Shown piece after piece: positions 15,956 to 27,575 of a stretch of DNA of 64,000 nt. Source of the DNA: Epiperipatus broadwayi (taxonomy: Eukaryota > Onychophora > Udeonychophora > Euonychophora > Peripatidae); NCBI GenBank assembly GCA_028023455.1, contig JAQFVV010012405.1, forward strand, positions 8,227,291 through 8,291,290, written 5' to 3'. The notes under the pieces are model-generated. The model was not told the origin of the DNA. It saw only the letters and a list, made by a program, of their open reading frames with translations, and did no database searches. Position 1 is the first letter of the stretch. Every line of letters begins with the position of its first letter. The translations under genes and the position numbers were made by a program.

Positions 15956-17444
15956 TAAAATATACCGTAATATTATTTATACAGCACCACGAACAAGTAG
16001 AAAATATTATCATTTATAAAATATATTTATAGTAATAAAAAAAAGGGTAAAAAAAGAGAGAGAGAGAATATTAAAAGATTATTTAATGACAAACATATAA
16101 ATAAATTGTGTGGTTATGTTATAACCTTAATTTATTGTTTAAAATAACCTTAATTTATTGTTTAAATATAAAGGAAGAGAGTCGTCAATAAAATATTAAC
16201 TATTACACATTATGAATTTTACTCAACAGTTAAATTTATATATTTCTAGCCTGCAATGAACTTGAAAGTTAAAGATACTTGAATTGATTTTTAAGTGACC
16301 TCAGAAGCAAATAATTCTAAGATTATTGGTAATAATCATAAATGGTAAGGTCTATCTGCTAATTGGGGATACAAAGTGTTATTAATGACCCAAAAATAAT
16401 TGATTAAAAATAAAATGACTATTACACTTATTCTTGAATTTAAGAGATTGTTAGAATATATTAAATAAGATTAAAAAAATAATATATTTATTATTTTAAT
16501 TAAATTATAAGCACTACACTGCTTTCAATATTTTGATCTGATATCATATTTATAACAATGACTTACGGACAGATGGGGTGGAAAGTATAAATATGATGTA
16601 AATTTATGTAAAACTACACAAATTAGTTAAATTGCCCACTTTTTAAATGGGGGAAATAGGATTCCTTTTTATTTATAGAGTTAGAATTATTAGCAATGTG
16701 CCATGCCTCCTGTACTTTGCACTTGGATTCATTTCTCTCGATGCACATTATGCTGGATGGTATAGGTTCAAATATCTAGCTGAGTTTGTTTTGGTGCTCA
16801 AGAAATATGAATTTTTGATCGTGCATTTAACCCTTCTGTAAAAGTACTAATGTTGGGACAATCTTGTTGTTATTCTGGCATATTATTCTTCAAAGTAGAT
16901 CGCATTGAAGCCGGTTTGAGTTGCATGCAATCTTGTAAACAATGTGGGGGGTATGTTCGGTAGAAAGTTTGTCTTTGGAATTTATAATTGAATTATAATT
17001 TGTCTAAGAAAAGTTTACAACATATATATATATATAAAACGTTGGCAATTTAAATAAAAAGCTAATATATGACATAACTATAAAAAGATTTTAATTTTCA
17101 TCACATAACCGGAAAATCTTTGTTATAATATATATACAGAAAACTTAATGCATAATTCTGCATCTCTGTGTATATATATAAAATCTCTTGATTTATTAGC
17201 ACGCTCTTTATAAAGTCCATTATAACATGATTATCCACCAGTGTAAAAATCCAGATCACCTCTCTTATACATGTATTTCCTTGATCAACCTCTATTTGAT
17301 AAATGAACTAGAGATTCAAATACTACTTACATGTATAATTAATTGGGAATAAAAATTCAAATTCAAAGCCTAATAAATTGCAATTTTGATATGAAAGTCA
17401 AAGTGTTTCAAGTCTCTAACAAATTGATGAATAGAAGTTTGTTT
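15956..17444. other. AT-rich non-coding sequence
   Basis: Holds a 23 bp direct duplication at 16123-16167 (AACCTTAATTTATTGTTTAA twice). An open frame at 16647-16841 is unrecognised and within chance length. Confidence 0.5.
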
Positions 17445-17498
17445 ATGCAAAGTATATATATATATATGTTCATGCAAAGTATATATATATATATGTTC
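17445..17498. repeat. 27 bp unit repeated twice
   Basis: Two exact copies, each starting ATGCAAAG, running through a TATATATA core and ending ATGTTC, at 17445-17471 and 17472-17498. Confidence 0.9.
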
Positions 17499-20400
17499 AA
17501 ATTGATGATCCAGGTATATATATAAAAAAAAAAAAAGAAAATAATAAACAATTCAGTACAATTTAAGTTTAACTAAATAGGATCGATATTATTTTATATA
17601 TTTCATATACGAATGCAGTCACCATAGTAACATTATTATATACAGTTCAATGTTTTTTGTGTTGTGTATATGTGTTTATAAATTAATTTAAAAAAAATAT
17701 TATTATTAAAAAATATAGATATGTGTAAATTATTGATGTTTATCAATAATTTAAAAGGTTATTATATCAATTTTGTATTTTGGTTTGTAAAATAATAAAA
17801 AAATTGTAATCGAATTTGGATTTAATCTTCATGTATCTTTTTCTCCGAACTTACCCCATAACCGCGCCAAAACAACTATAAGAAAATTGATAGAATTGAG
17901 TTTTTTTTGAGTAAGATTGAATGGTCGTCAAGATACGAAAAACGTCAGAAAGAGAACATATAAAAAAGACACGACAGAATATAACAGGACTCTTTATCAT
18001 TTTGCAATAGTAAAGGATAGATCTATTTTCTGTATCTTAACAAATAAATTTTTTCAATATTTTTTTTTGTGTGTAAAACCATAAAACATGGAAAAATAGT
18101 GGAATTATCTGCCTGTTCAATCATTTAGCGGGCAGTTGCGAAAAGTTTCCGGGGAAGCGACAGCAAAGTAAAAAAAAAAAAAAAACCTATGAAATAAAAT
18201 AAAAAATGCTTTATAAAAAAAAAATGGATTGGCGTAAACATCGTCTCATGAGCAAAGGAACAAGACCCAACTGGATCAATTCACATCATAATAGGGATAA
18301 TCAAAGTGCACTCACCTCTTCGGATGGAAAAAGAAAACTTTTAATGAAGTATTGTAAAGTTTACGATTATTATTTCTGACGGAGAAACTTCTCTTTACAC
18401 TATAACTGAAGTCAATCGATAGACCAATAAATAGTGAACGAACAGACTTATATATATATGGTATGATTTTTTTTTATATGAAATGTGTGTGTATTAATTT
18501 TTTTTTTATATGTAATAAAATGGGATGATTTTTTTTTAATTATCTCTAAAAGTAATATAATTTATTAAATGAAAATGATCGGAGAGACTCAAATATATTT
18601 ATTATTTCATATTCATTTATCCGTAATTATTTTGATAAACAAATAGATTTTGATACCCTCCTATTTCACATTTTGGTATCGGTTATATGTAAATTTTTTA
18701 GTAAAATATCTAAGAGCCTTTCCCGTCATTTACTCATTCATTTTTTTTTGTCGTTATCGTTATTGCAACACATATATAGAGATACACATAGCAATTTGAT
18801 CATTTTATTTAGTCAACCAATCTAAAATATAAAGTCATTTCGGATGTATTTTATCATTAATATTGCCAATTTTCTTTTCTATAATCTAATAAATTGAGTT
18901 AATTTAAATATCAAGACTAGTTTAATTATTTTGTTTTATTTGGATTGCGTAAGACGGCGTAGCTATTTAAGTAACAGGATTCAAACTCAGCTTGGTAAGC
19001 GAATTGGAATATAAGATAAGGTATGTTTTGCTTATTAGTATTTTATTTTGTTTCTATATGAATTTCATATTTATATTTGCATTTGAATATTATATATACA
19101 TATTATCATTTATCTTAGTTAATATTACAAAGTCAATCATTTCATGTTTGTCTGATTCCGTCATAAAAATCTAAATAGATTATACTTTATCGTTTGGTTC
19201 AGAATAATTCGTCTTGGATATTTTTCTTAAACTCCTATAAAATGAAGAGAATAAACTTCATTGACCGATTTAATTGAATATTGTTTTGATTTGTATAAAT
19301 ATCAATTATAATCATATGTTGCCAGTCAATTTTTATTCAATTGTTTAAAATTTCAAACAAGTTGTATTAATACTCACAGGTGAATAAACATCCAATAGAA
19401 GCTCGATATATCTTTTATGTAATGTGGTTGGACATTGTAAAGTTAGAGATGAGCTAATAGAGTGTTGATATTAAACTCCAGTGAAGTATTCTATTTTAAA
19501 ACCTAAACGAAGCACTAATTAAGCATCATTTTATTGGAAGATATTTGTGAATTATTTATAAATTATTTTGTAGCTTCTTAGTAAACCATCGACGTCTATT
19601 AATTTGTTTAAACATTTAAGTGAGCGCATAAATTTTCAAAGTGTTTATAAAATTATAATAAAACCAGTTGATACCCACAGAAAATTATTAATTAGAGATT
19701 GAAGTAGAAAGAATTGTATATCGCTTATTGACACGAGTGTTTATCTTTCTATTTAGCGTTTATTAAAATAGATATATGTATATTTGGGTTCAAGTATTAT
19801 TTTGTTTTGATATTTAAATAATGTCTATATGTAAACAAATGTTTTGTAAAGTACTATTACGGATACTTAGAAGCTTATCCATTAAGTTAAAAAGGCAGCA
19901 TCTTTAAATAATAAAGTAGATTTAAATTACTATAACAGTAACAGGCTAATAAAATATATATTGGAATCTGTTTTAGTTATTAATTGGATTTGATTTTGAT
20001 TAGATTGCCAATCTAGTAGTTAGCCTAATCCCATATTATTGTTTAGGGCAATAGTAGTTGGTTTCACTGCTCTTTGCAATTTATGTTGTAATTGTGACGG
20101 ATTTGTTGATGTCTGGAGCAGATAGTCTCATTATTTCTTCATTTCACATATAACTTAAGTAAATTAAACTTTAAGAGAGATTATTTGTGCTTTGTGATGG
20201 TTTATTACATAACGGCGACCCGATTGAGCTAGACCAGATTAATTTAAATTAGATTTTTAGATTTTTTTATCAGATCAGATTGATCATCCTAACCATCGCC
20301 TTCATCCATCAATTCAATCAGTTACAAATTGGCACCAACATTTTGGGCCTTCTTTCTTCAATTTAAATGGAATACAGCATTCAACAATTCCGACGGTTAC

Positions 20401-22482
20401 AATATATATATAATGATTTTTTATTGTGGTATTCATAGTCACATTATAATGGACTTCAAGATGTCAAGCACATTAATAAATCAAGAGATTTGATTGGTTA
20501 CATATGTTTCTGCAATGTAAGGCAACAATTACACATTAATACACACAGTATACTTACATATCAATATTTTGCCAGGGATTGATACTTTTCAGAAGGTGAG
20601 ACTAAATGGCAGAGAATATCTTAAGTATTTGCTGTTTACTTTCAGTTTTTGGAAAAAATATTTTCACTGCAGAAGTATTAGCAGCACTTGAATATTTTTT
20701 ATATATTTTTACTTGTTTTTCTCCACTTAAAACATGACTTCCTCTATGTTGTGATTTATAGAACTTTTTAAAGAATATGGAGCAGGCCTAGGTTATATAA
20801 TACACTAATTTTCATTTATTAATGATCTCGGTCATATTTTCCTGGTGTGAGCAAATGATTTCTTGCAATTAATTGTAATTGCTGAATGAGTTCTGGGACC
20901 TCTAACTGTATTTTAGTTTACTTGCAGAATTAATCACTACTCTTAACTGTTATATGTTTTTATTCAACTTGACATCTGGCACTCAAAATGCTTGTCTTCA
21001 CTGACTTGCAGTGCTTTTTTAAAATAACTATCGTAAAACATATTTCTACATTTCGATGTAAAAACGTCTTAATTCCTTGATAAGTTATCCTTCAGTTAAT
21101 AAAGTTGTAAACAACAACTTCTAGACATTTTTAGTTGGTGGACATATTTTGGTAGCACTGCACATTCAAGGATCAAATTCCATGTATTTTTCTTCAATTC
21201 TGCTACCTAGTATAACTTGACAAATCAGCAGATGTAATTTCTATTGTGTTGTAGCTTTTATTGTGTTGCTGTGCTTAGTATTAAGCATGTGATACTAAGT
21301 AATTCTTTGAAATATTTGAAGTTATACTTTATGCAATTAATTTCCTGTTAATTTTGATATTCAAATGTCACCCTGAATTGGGAAATCTCTCTGAAGAGAG
21401 ACCTCTACAGGTCTCTCTTGTAATAAATTAAGCAATCAAGGCACTTGTACTAAGGTTATAGCCTTATTCAAGTATTATGTGCTGACATTGCACTTAATGA
21501 GAATTAATATTTACTTAATTATTGTTTTGTTTTTTTAAAAATAAATAAATAAAAATTTCACCCATCTCTTACAAATGAAAGGATATTAATCACCTTAATC
21601 TATTTTATCAAAAATGCATGTTTGCTTTTACATATGATTTTTATAATTTTTATATCCCAAATAGTTTTTATTGCAAATATTTATTCTTGTTTATTCCAGA
21701 TAGCCTACCTATAGGTTAATCTAATTAGCTATTCACTTGTTGGTCAATTATTAGGTATCTTGTCATTCTTATTTAGAATATTAAACAAGGAAGAATTCCT
21801 TAAGCTATCACTTGACTAGAGTAGTGAGCAATGTCTTCTACTTTTTTTTGATTTTCTGCAATGATGTGTTACATTAATCTTTGACTCTATGGTAGTTTAT
21901 TTAAATGTTGTTTTATGTATTAAAGCTTATTGTATAGCGCATTTATTTAAACATGTTCTCAGTATATGCTACTTGTATTGTAATAATATTTACTTTACTG
22001 CAATGGCAAGAGTGACAGATGTGAAAGTTAAAGGTACCTGGATTATAGCTCATTTTGTCATTTTTAGTGTTCAAATACCACATAATCTCCCAAGCAACTA
22101 ACATTTTGATTATTTTAATTTTTATCTTTTATGTTATGATTCTTGTTTTTATAATGAAATATATCTAATAATAGTATACAATTGGCAGTATATCCTATCT
22201 TGCCATCATGTTTTTCTATTTGCAAATGAATAATTCTTAAAAATAAAAAGGTGCTACTTTATGATTTAAAACTAAAATATTACCCTTTATAGGTAAATGT
22301 AGTTTTATTTTATTTTCTTTATCGGTTCTATCTTTTAAATTTTGGTATTAAAATCTTGAAAATATTACTATTTCTAAATCTCTTCATATTATGTATATAT
22401 ACATAATATTCTGCATTAATTTATTAATTTTTTTATAATATGAATTTGTGTTTCAATATACATATATTAAGAATAATAGCAC
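17499..22482. other. AT-rich sequence with small CpG-containing pockets
   Basis: CpG dinucleotides are relatively frequent at 17840-18400 and 18945-19000. A good splice-donor consensus, TTGGTAAGC, is at about 18990-18998, so a short 5' exon of the downstream zinc-finger gene could end there. This is only a possibility; no coding match supports it. The 21889-22101 open frame is unrecognised. Confidence 0.3.
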
Positions 22483-22548
22483 AAGTGCTTGTGGTACAAT
22501 GGTAGTGTATCTATCTACCTTGTTTATGAACTGGAGTTTGAATCCAGG
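22483..22548 (+). repeat. tRNA-like sequence with pol III boxes
   Basis: TGGTACAATGGTAG resembles box A and GAGTTTGAATCC resembles box B, about 40 bases apart. The stems do not fold as a complete tRNA, so a SINE head or tRNA relic is more likely than a tRNA gene. The 3' end reads CCAGGTGAGT, a strong splice-donor match. Confidence 0.45.
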
Positions 22549-23117
22549 TGAGTTATAATTTTAAAATTGTTTAAACATACAATCAAGCTTAGAATTTTTT
22601 TCAAGTATCTTATCCACAGCAAATTCAGATAACTATTAAATATTTATTGGTAAATAATCATAGCTAGAGAGTCAAACAAAGAAAGATAATCATTCATAAT
22701 TTCACGACTGGAAATTGACATTTCTTCACTATTTCTTTCTGAAGAGAATTTTGTCTTTATAATATTTAGGGTTCTTTGAGATTAGAACTTCCGTGATGTA
22801 ATTGTGATTGGAATGAAGAAATGAATGTTATTGTTTGAAAGGCTTAAAAAAATCATCTTACATTCTCAAAGTAATTCTTAAATTGTTTTAAGTTGTTCTT
22901 AAATATTTTTTTAAATTCTAAATAATTTCATGTAAGTAATATAAAATAATTTATTCCCCTTTTTAGAAGATTGTAAATTATTTAATTTGGTATTTATATA
23001 CATACTTGTTTTTGAGATCGAGTTTATCATGATTATGTCAAAGCAGTTCTAAACCCAAAGTACCATATTTAGTTACATTTTGTTATAGCGATGTTTTTTT
23101 TTTTTGGTTTGTTTTAG
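22549..23117. other. Probable intron upstream of the zinc-finger exon
   Basis: AT-rich and ends in a long T-rich tract and TTTTAG immediately before 23118, which is a strong 3' splice site. Confidence 0.6.
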
Positions 23118-23900
23118 AAATCTGTTGGCTTCTGTAAGAAATGGCAGGCTTGTGCATTTTATAAAATGCAAGAACCTTTAACTGTCACATATATTATATC
23201 TAGTAATCCAGAAGATGCTAAGCTTATAACAAGTAAGAAATATTTAAAGAAATGGCAGAAACTGTTTGTCATAAATCATGAAGATTTGGGATTACCTCAG
23301 ACTAAACGTCCACCATCATTTACAAATCTTGCTAAACATAAGATAAAGCTTAGTCCAAGAGGTAGCTCAGAAAGGAAAACTTGGATACATTTTAAGAGAC
23401 AGTTAATACCTTGTGATTTATGTGTAAGATCATTTGTGCCAGAAAGATTTACACTTGACTTTCAAAATCACAGGCGAAATCTCAACCAGCTTAAAAATAG
23501 TGACCAGCCAAATGCATTAGTCTGCGCTATATGTGGAGAAGACTTTGATTCAGAAATTATACACCTTCATGAACCAAATTGTTTAAAGGAGTGGATTAAA
23601 ATAAATCTTCTTTCAGAAGCCATGAGTAATCCAATAAGATCACCCAAAGCTGAATCATTAACTCCAGCTAGACACAGAGTGAGTTTGGAAGAAAGAAACC
23701 GTGAAGCTTATGAACAGGCCAAGGCTCAGATGGTTCCTTGTCATATTTGTGGAAGAACCTTTTTTCCTGATCGATTATTGGTTCACCAGAGAAGTTGCCA
23801 ACCTAAAGGAGGAATATCTCCATCTAGAGGGAAAATTCCATCACCTGGAATTTCTACACCAAAAGTGACTACTTCTCCAAGTCGCCCTATAGAATCAGAG
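23118..23900 (+). CDS. ZNF474/ZC2HC1-like C2HC zinc-finger protein, one exon
   Basis: This is the only frame in the window clearly beyond chance. It is bounded by a polypyrimidine tract plus AG (23116-23117) and a donor GAG/GTAAGC at 23901, leaving phase 0; past the donor the frame stops after three codons. The first ATG is at 23166, and the frame is open back to the acceptor, so the true start may lie in an earlier exon. Numbering from that ATG, C120-C123-H135-C139 followed by LKEW and C192-C195-H207-C211 in the context CGRTFFPDRLLVHQRSC form two C2HC fingers. The HEPNCLKEW and RLLVHQRSC contexts match the ZNF474 family. Two earlier fingers are degenerate: C83-C86-D98-H102, and a first one whose ligand positions are V7, I10, T22 and Y26 although LKKW follows. 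The family is of poorly known function, and mammalian ZNF474 is testis-enriched. A Ser/Pro-rich tail follows the last finger. Remaining exons were not found. Confidence 0.9.
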
Positions 23901-24034
23901 GTAAGCTGTTAATTTACCTTAAAATATATTGCATTTAAACTGTGTTTAATAATTTTACTATATTTACCAACTTTGTATCAGATTACAAGTTTTAAATTAC
24001 CTGACAATAATTGAAGTCATTTATGCGGTATCAC
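23901..24034. other. Start of intron downstream of the zinc-finger exon
   Basis: Begins with the donor GTAAGCTG. AT-rich, with no further coding. Confidence 0.6.
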
Positions 24035-24090
24035 AATAATAATAATAATAATAATAATAATGATGATGATGATGATGATGATGATGATAA
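24035..24090. repeat. Compound (AAT)n(GAT)n microsatellite
   Basis: AAT repeats run into GAT repeats near 24061. Confidence 0.95.
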
Positions 24091-24403
24091 TTTTTTTATT
24101 TATATATCAATTTACAATAAACTCCATATGAAGAAAAAAATTATGTGTGGAGTTAAACTTTAATTAAAAAATTGATATACAAATATATAAAACTTACATA
24201 AAATAATAAAAAATAACAATAAAAACAAAAATAAAACAACAACTGAAATATAAAGTTATAATCTAATATTAAGATATCCCATTAATAAACATATACATAT
24301 ATATTAGTAAACATTTATATATATAACATAAAATATGAAGATTAACAATTATCAGCAGAATAAACTATACCAACAGTCTTACTCTTTTTTTTCCATGTAT
24401 CAA

Positions 24404-24485
24404 AGCATCAGCCATGAAGCGAACCTGTGAACCAAGGACAACTGCTTGTAAGGCTGCTGTGCTGACCACTCGGCCACCAATGCTT
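24404..24485 (-). repeat. tRNA-like repeat, copy 1
   Basis: On the minus strand, GGTGGCCGAGTGGTCAGCA matches tRNA box A and GGTTCGCTTC matches most of box B. Ends AGCAT and ATGCT can pair as an acceptor-like stem. Related copies are at 40331-40407 and 48302-48374, all on the minus strand. The anticodon-loop region differs between copies, so these look like dispersed tRNA-derived repeats and not tRNA genes. Confidence 0.55.
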
Positions 24486-25291
24486 AACAAAAGTCTTACT
24501 CTTATCATTTAATTATATACATGATGTTCCAGAATTCAGCAAGATCAATTCTATCTTTATTTTTTCTAATCATTAAATTTAAAGTGACTTCAAAGTTAAA
24601 CTAATGTTATAATTTTGCACACATTTTTACAATGGAAACAAAAAAAATTACAATTGAAATATAGACCATTATCATCAAATCTTAAATATATTCTAGTTAT
24701 TAGTTGAAGTTAACCATAATATTATTTTTTTATTGAATCTATTTAATTAAATATTTTACCTAATTTAGGATAATATTGCATTAAAAGATTAAAATACATC
24801 GGACCAATATATCACAGTTGATATTTACTGTGGGTTTTGTTTCTGGATAGTCAATCAAATAAAATTTATACTTTATAGTTTTACCTTCTTTGTTAAGAAA
24901 CATTACATTGGAATGATAAAGTTTGAAATAATAATAATAGTATGGTAATAGTAATTATAATATGTTAAAATTACATTGTAAAGTGTTTATTGAGGAGTGT
25001 ATGGTATACTATATAATAGTAATTATAACAATAATATGGTAATAATATATATTGATTCAGTAATATTATTGGTCAGATTTTCAGGAAATCATGTGATAAT
25101 TAAACCTCAAATTGTATGGCAGCTTAAACACAACAGTTTTATTCTTTTTTTTTCTTAACTGAGAATCAATCCGAAAAAAATTAGATTACATCTGTCCTTT
25201 ACTGACCTCTACCACTGTATCAAACAGAGTAGAGAAGTAAACATTAATAAATCTCATTGCCTTATGTTAGCAATAAAACTTGACGGTTGTT
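24486..25291. other. AT-rich non-coding sequence
   Basis: Nothing supported; short AATAAT stretches near 24940-25050. Confidence 0.5.
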
Positions 25292-25889
25292 TTCTCATCC
25301 TTGGTGTTCGCCTCAAGATGTCGCTATTTCTAGGTAAATTCCTAGAAATATACCCTTTCACCGGCCTTCACCCAACAAAAGAGGAAATTTTGTACGTTAT
25401 AAACGCAGAAAAGTCCTCGCGTTATGTTGGACGGAGGCGGTGTCGGCGACAGAAGCCAACACAAATGAGACTTCTTTCTATGATAAAACACAGAAAGAAT
25501 TCCCGACGGCTGCCGATTATGGCTTTTTTTTTTCTATGCTAAAAGCAAAGAGGAAGAAATGCCTTGATCGGCTGCCGTAGTAGTCGATTTTGTTCATCAT
25601 TTTCTCGTAATAGTAGAATATCTATTTTCTCTGTAGTTTCGTGTGAGGGTGTGTGTATTTGAAGCATATGTAGTTTTTTTAAAATTTGATAAGACGTCTA
25701 TTTTTTTAATGTGTTATAACTTAGTTTACTGTTGTAAGTTTAGTAATAATGTCCTGAAGATTCCATTACGAATGGATAACCCTCAAAAATTGCTTTTAAG
25801 GGTGCGAAACGGCAAAAAAAAATTAAGGATCACGCGAAAAGGACCGTTTTCGCGAGAATTCGTCCGTGACCAGTTACTTTTGCTATACT

Positions 25890-26430
25890 GTATATATACG
25901 CACAAACAAAAACAACCCAGTGTCTAATTATTAGGAATTACTTATCCAAAAAAGAAAATTAGTCGGGTATTATTATTATTATTTTTTTTTTTTGTTACAT
26001 TTATTATTTCAAAATAAGATTAGTTTTTATATCTACACACTAACAAAAACAACCCAGTTCCTACTTACTTGCTGTCTTAAAAAAAAAAAGAGAGAGCAAA
26101 TTCAACGGGGTTTGTTTTTTTTCAATGAAGTATTTGAATTATGGTATTTTTTTTATATATATATACTAAAGATTTACCAAAAAAAGAAAAAAAGAAACCC
26201 ACTTTCTGATTAATTACTGTCAAAAGAAACGCAAATTAGTCGGCTATCATTTTTAAATTTAGTATTTCAATAACGGTATCCTTTTTATATAGACAGAGTT
26301 AACAAAAACAACCCACTTTCTGATTCATTACTGCCCCCCCCCCCCAAAAAAAAAAAAGAAAACGGAAATTAGTCGGGTATCATTTTTCAATTGAATCTTT
26401 CAATGACGGTCCTTACTAATAGTAGTCGGG
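25890..26430. repeat. Tandem array, about 120-138 bp unit, four copies
   Basis: AACAAAAACAACCCA or its CCCACTTTCTG relative recurs near 25904, 26042, 26190 and 26300. Each of these repeats is followed by an ATTAGTCGGGTAT-like block where that part is preserved. A run of twelve C is at 26334-26345. Confidence 0.65.
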
Positions 26431-26483
26431 TATCAATTCTAAATTGTAGTATATAAATGACGTTACTTTTGATCGATTTAGAA

Positions 26484-27005
26484 TTACGTCTTGCTTTTTT
26501 AATAAAAATAATTGATTTTTACTCTTGACCAAAAATACCGTAACTTTAAAAAAAGACACACATAAAGTCCAATAATAAAAAAAGGGGAAAAAGCCCCGTA
26601 ACTTTAAAGACATACGCACAAACTCAAAAACAATCTAAGATTAATAAACATTGACTTATTACGTCTTGCTTTTGAATCAAATGATTGATTTACTCTTGCA
26701 AAAAAAAAAGGTACCGTAACTTTAAAAAGACACACATAAAGTCCCCAAAAAAAATATTAGAAAAAGCCCCGTAACTTTAAAGACACATACACAAATTCAA
26801 AAACAAGATAAGATTAATAAACATTTACTTATTACGTCTTGCTTTTGAATAAAAGTATTGATTTACACTTGGCAAAAAAAAAAACCCGTAACTTTAAAAA
26901 GACTCACATAAAGTCCAAAAAAAAAAAAAAAGTTAGAAAAACACCGTAACTTTAAAAAGACACACACAAACTCAAAAACGAGATAAGATTAATAAACATT
27001 TACGA
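26484..27005. repeat. Tandem array, about 174 bp unit, three copies
   Basis: TTACGTCTTGC starts units at 26484, 26659 and 26832. Each unit contains the CCGTAACTTTAAA half-motif twice, separated by poly-A stretches. Confidence 0.75.
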
Positions 27006-27440
27006 AAAAAATGAAAAAACTAACATCATATAATAGTATTAGTTAGTAGAATATTTTATTATAAATCTAAGAAATCAGATCTTTTTTGATCAAATCGATC
27101 ATTTAGGTCCGGCCCCAGAATCGTTATATGTATATATTTTTGATTAGCATCAACGCCATCTCTAGGCGAACACCAAGGATGAGAATACAATCCTATACTG
27201 AAATTATATTGTAATGTTACATTGTGGTTAGTGTTGACTCTTGAAGATTTTGAACCCGTGATTCATTTAAGATTCTTAAGTTTATTATTTTTAGCTCAAG
27301 TTTTCATCAAATAAATTTGTAGGTGAATTTTGAAAAAAAATAAAATAAATTGTAACGATTCTATTATATCTCACCTTGCCTTCAAATAATGGACTAATCT
27401 ATGTTCCTTTCTTATCGTGATCGGATTGAGAATATATAAA

Positions 27441-27575
27441 GAGATAATGCATAGCCAATGGCAAGAACAGGTCACTAGGCACTAATGCTCATTGAATCCA
27501 AATGTTTTCATTTAGATTGGGGATCTGATAATAAATAGCATTTTTTAAGGTAGGGTCAGAGAACAATTGTTAAAA
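27441..27575 (+). repeat. Diverged interspersed repeat G, copy 1
   Basis: Shares an ordered series of blocks with 30503-30630: a GATAATGCATAG-like start, CACTAATGCTCATTGAATC, a CATTTAGATTGGGGATCTG block, AATAAATAG, and GTCAGAGAAC. Class unknown; no terminal repeats seen. Confidence 0.55.

Larger units (their letters stand above)
25292..27185. mobile_element. 1.9 kb element with terminal inverted repeats and internal minisatellites
   Basis: The left end TTCTCATCCTTGGTGTTCG (from 25292) recurs inverted at the right end (27166-27185), and the match continues inward as CGCCTCAAGATGTCG against CGCCTAGAGATGGCG. The left 350 bases are the most CpG-rich part of the window. After about 25890 the interior consists of two diverged tandem arrays. 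The 25264-25542 and 25643-25927 open frames have no recognisable domain. I read it as a non-autonomous DNA transposon; a CpG-rich promoter region with coincidental inverted repeats is the alternative. No clear target duplication was identified. Confidence 0.55.

Noticed and set aside
20190-20235. CGGCGACCCGATTG after a TTACA end, considered as an LTR end plus primer-binding site
   Set aside because: No second LTR copy, polypurine tract or gag/pol remnant was seen nearby.
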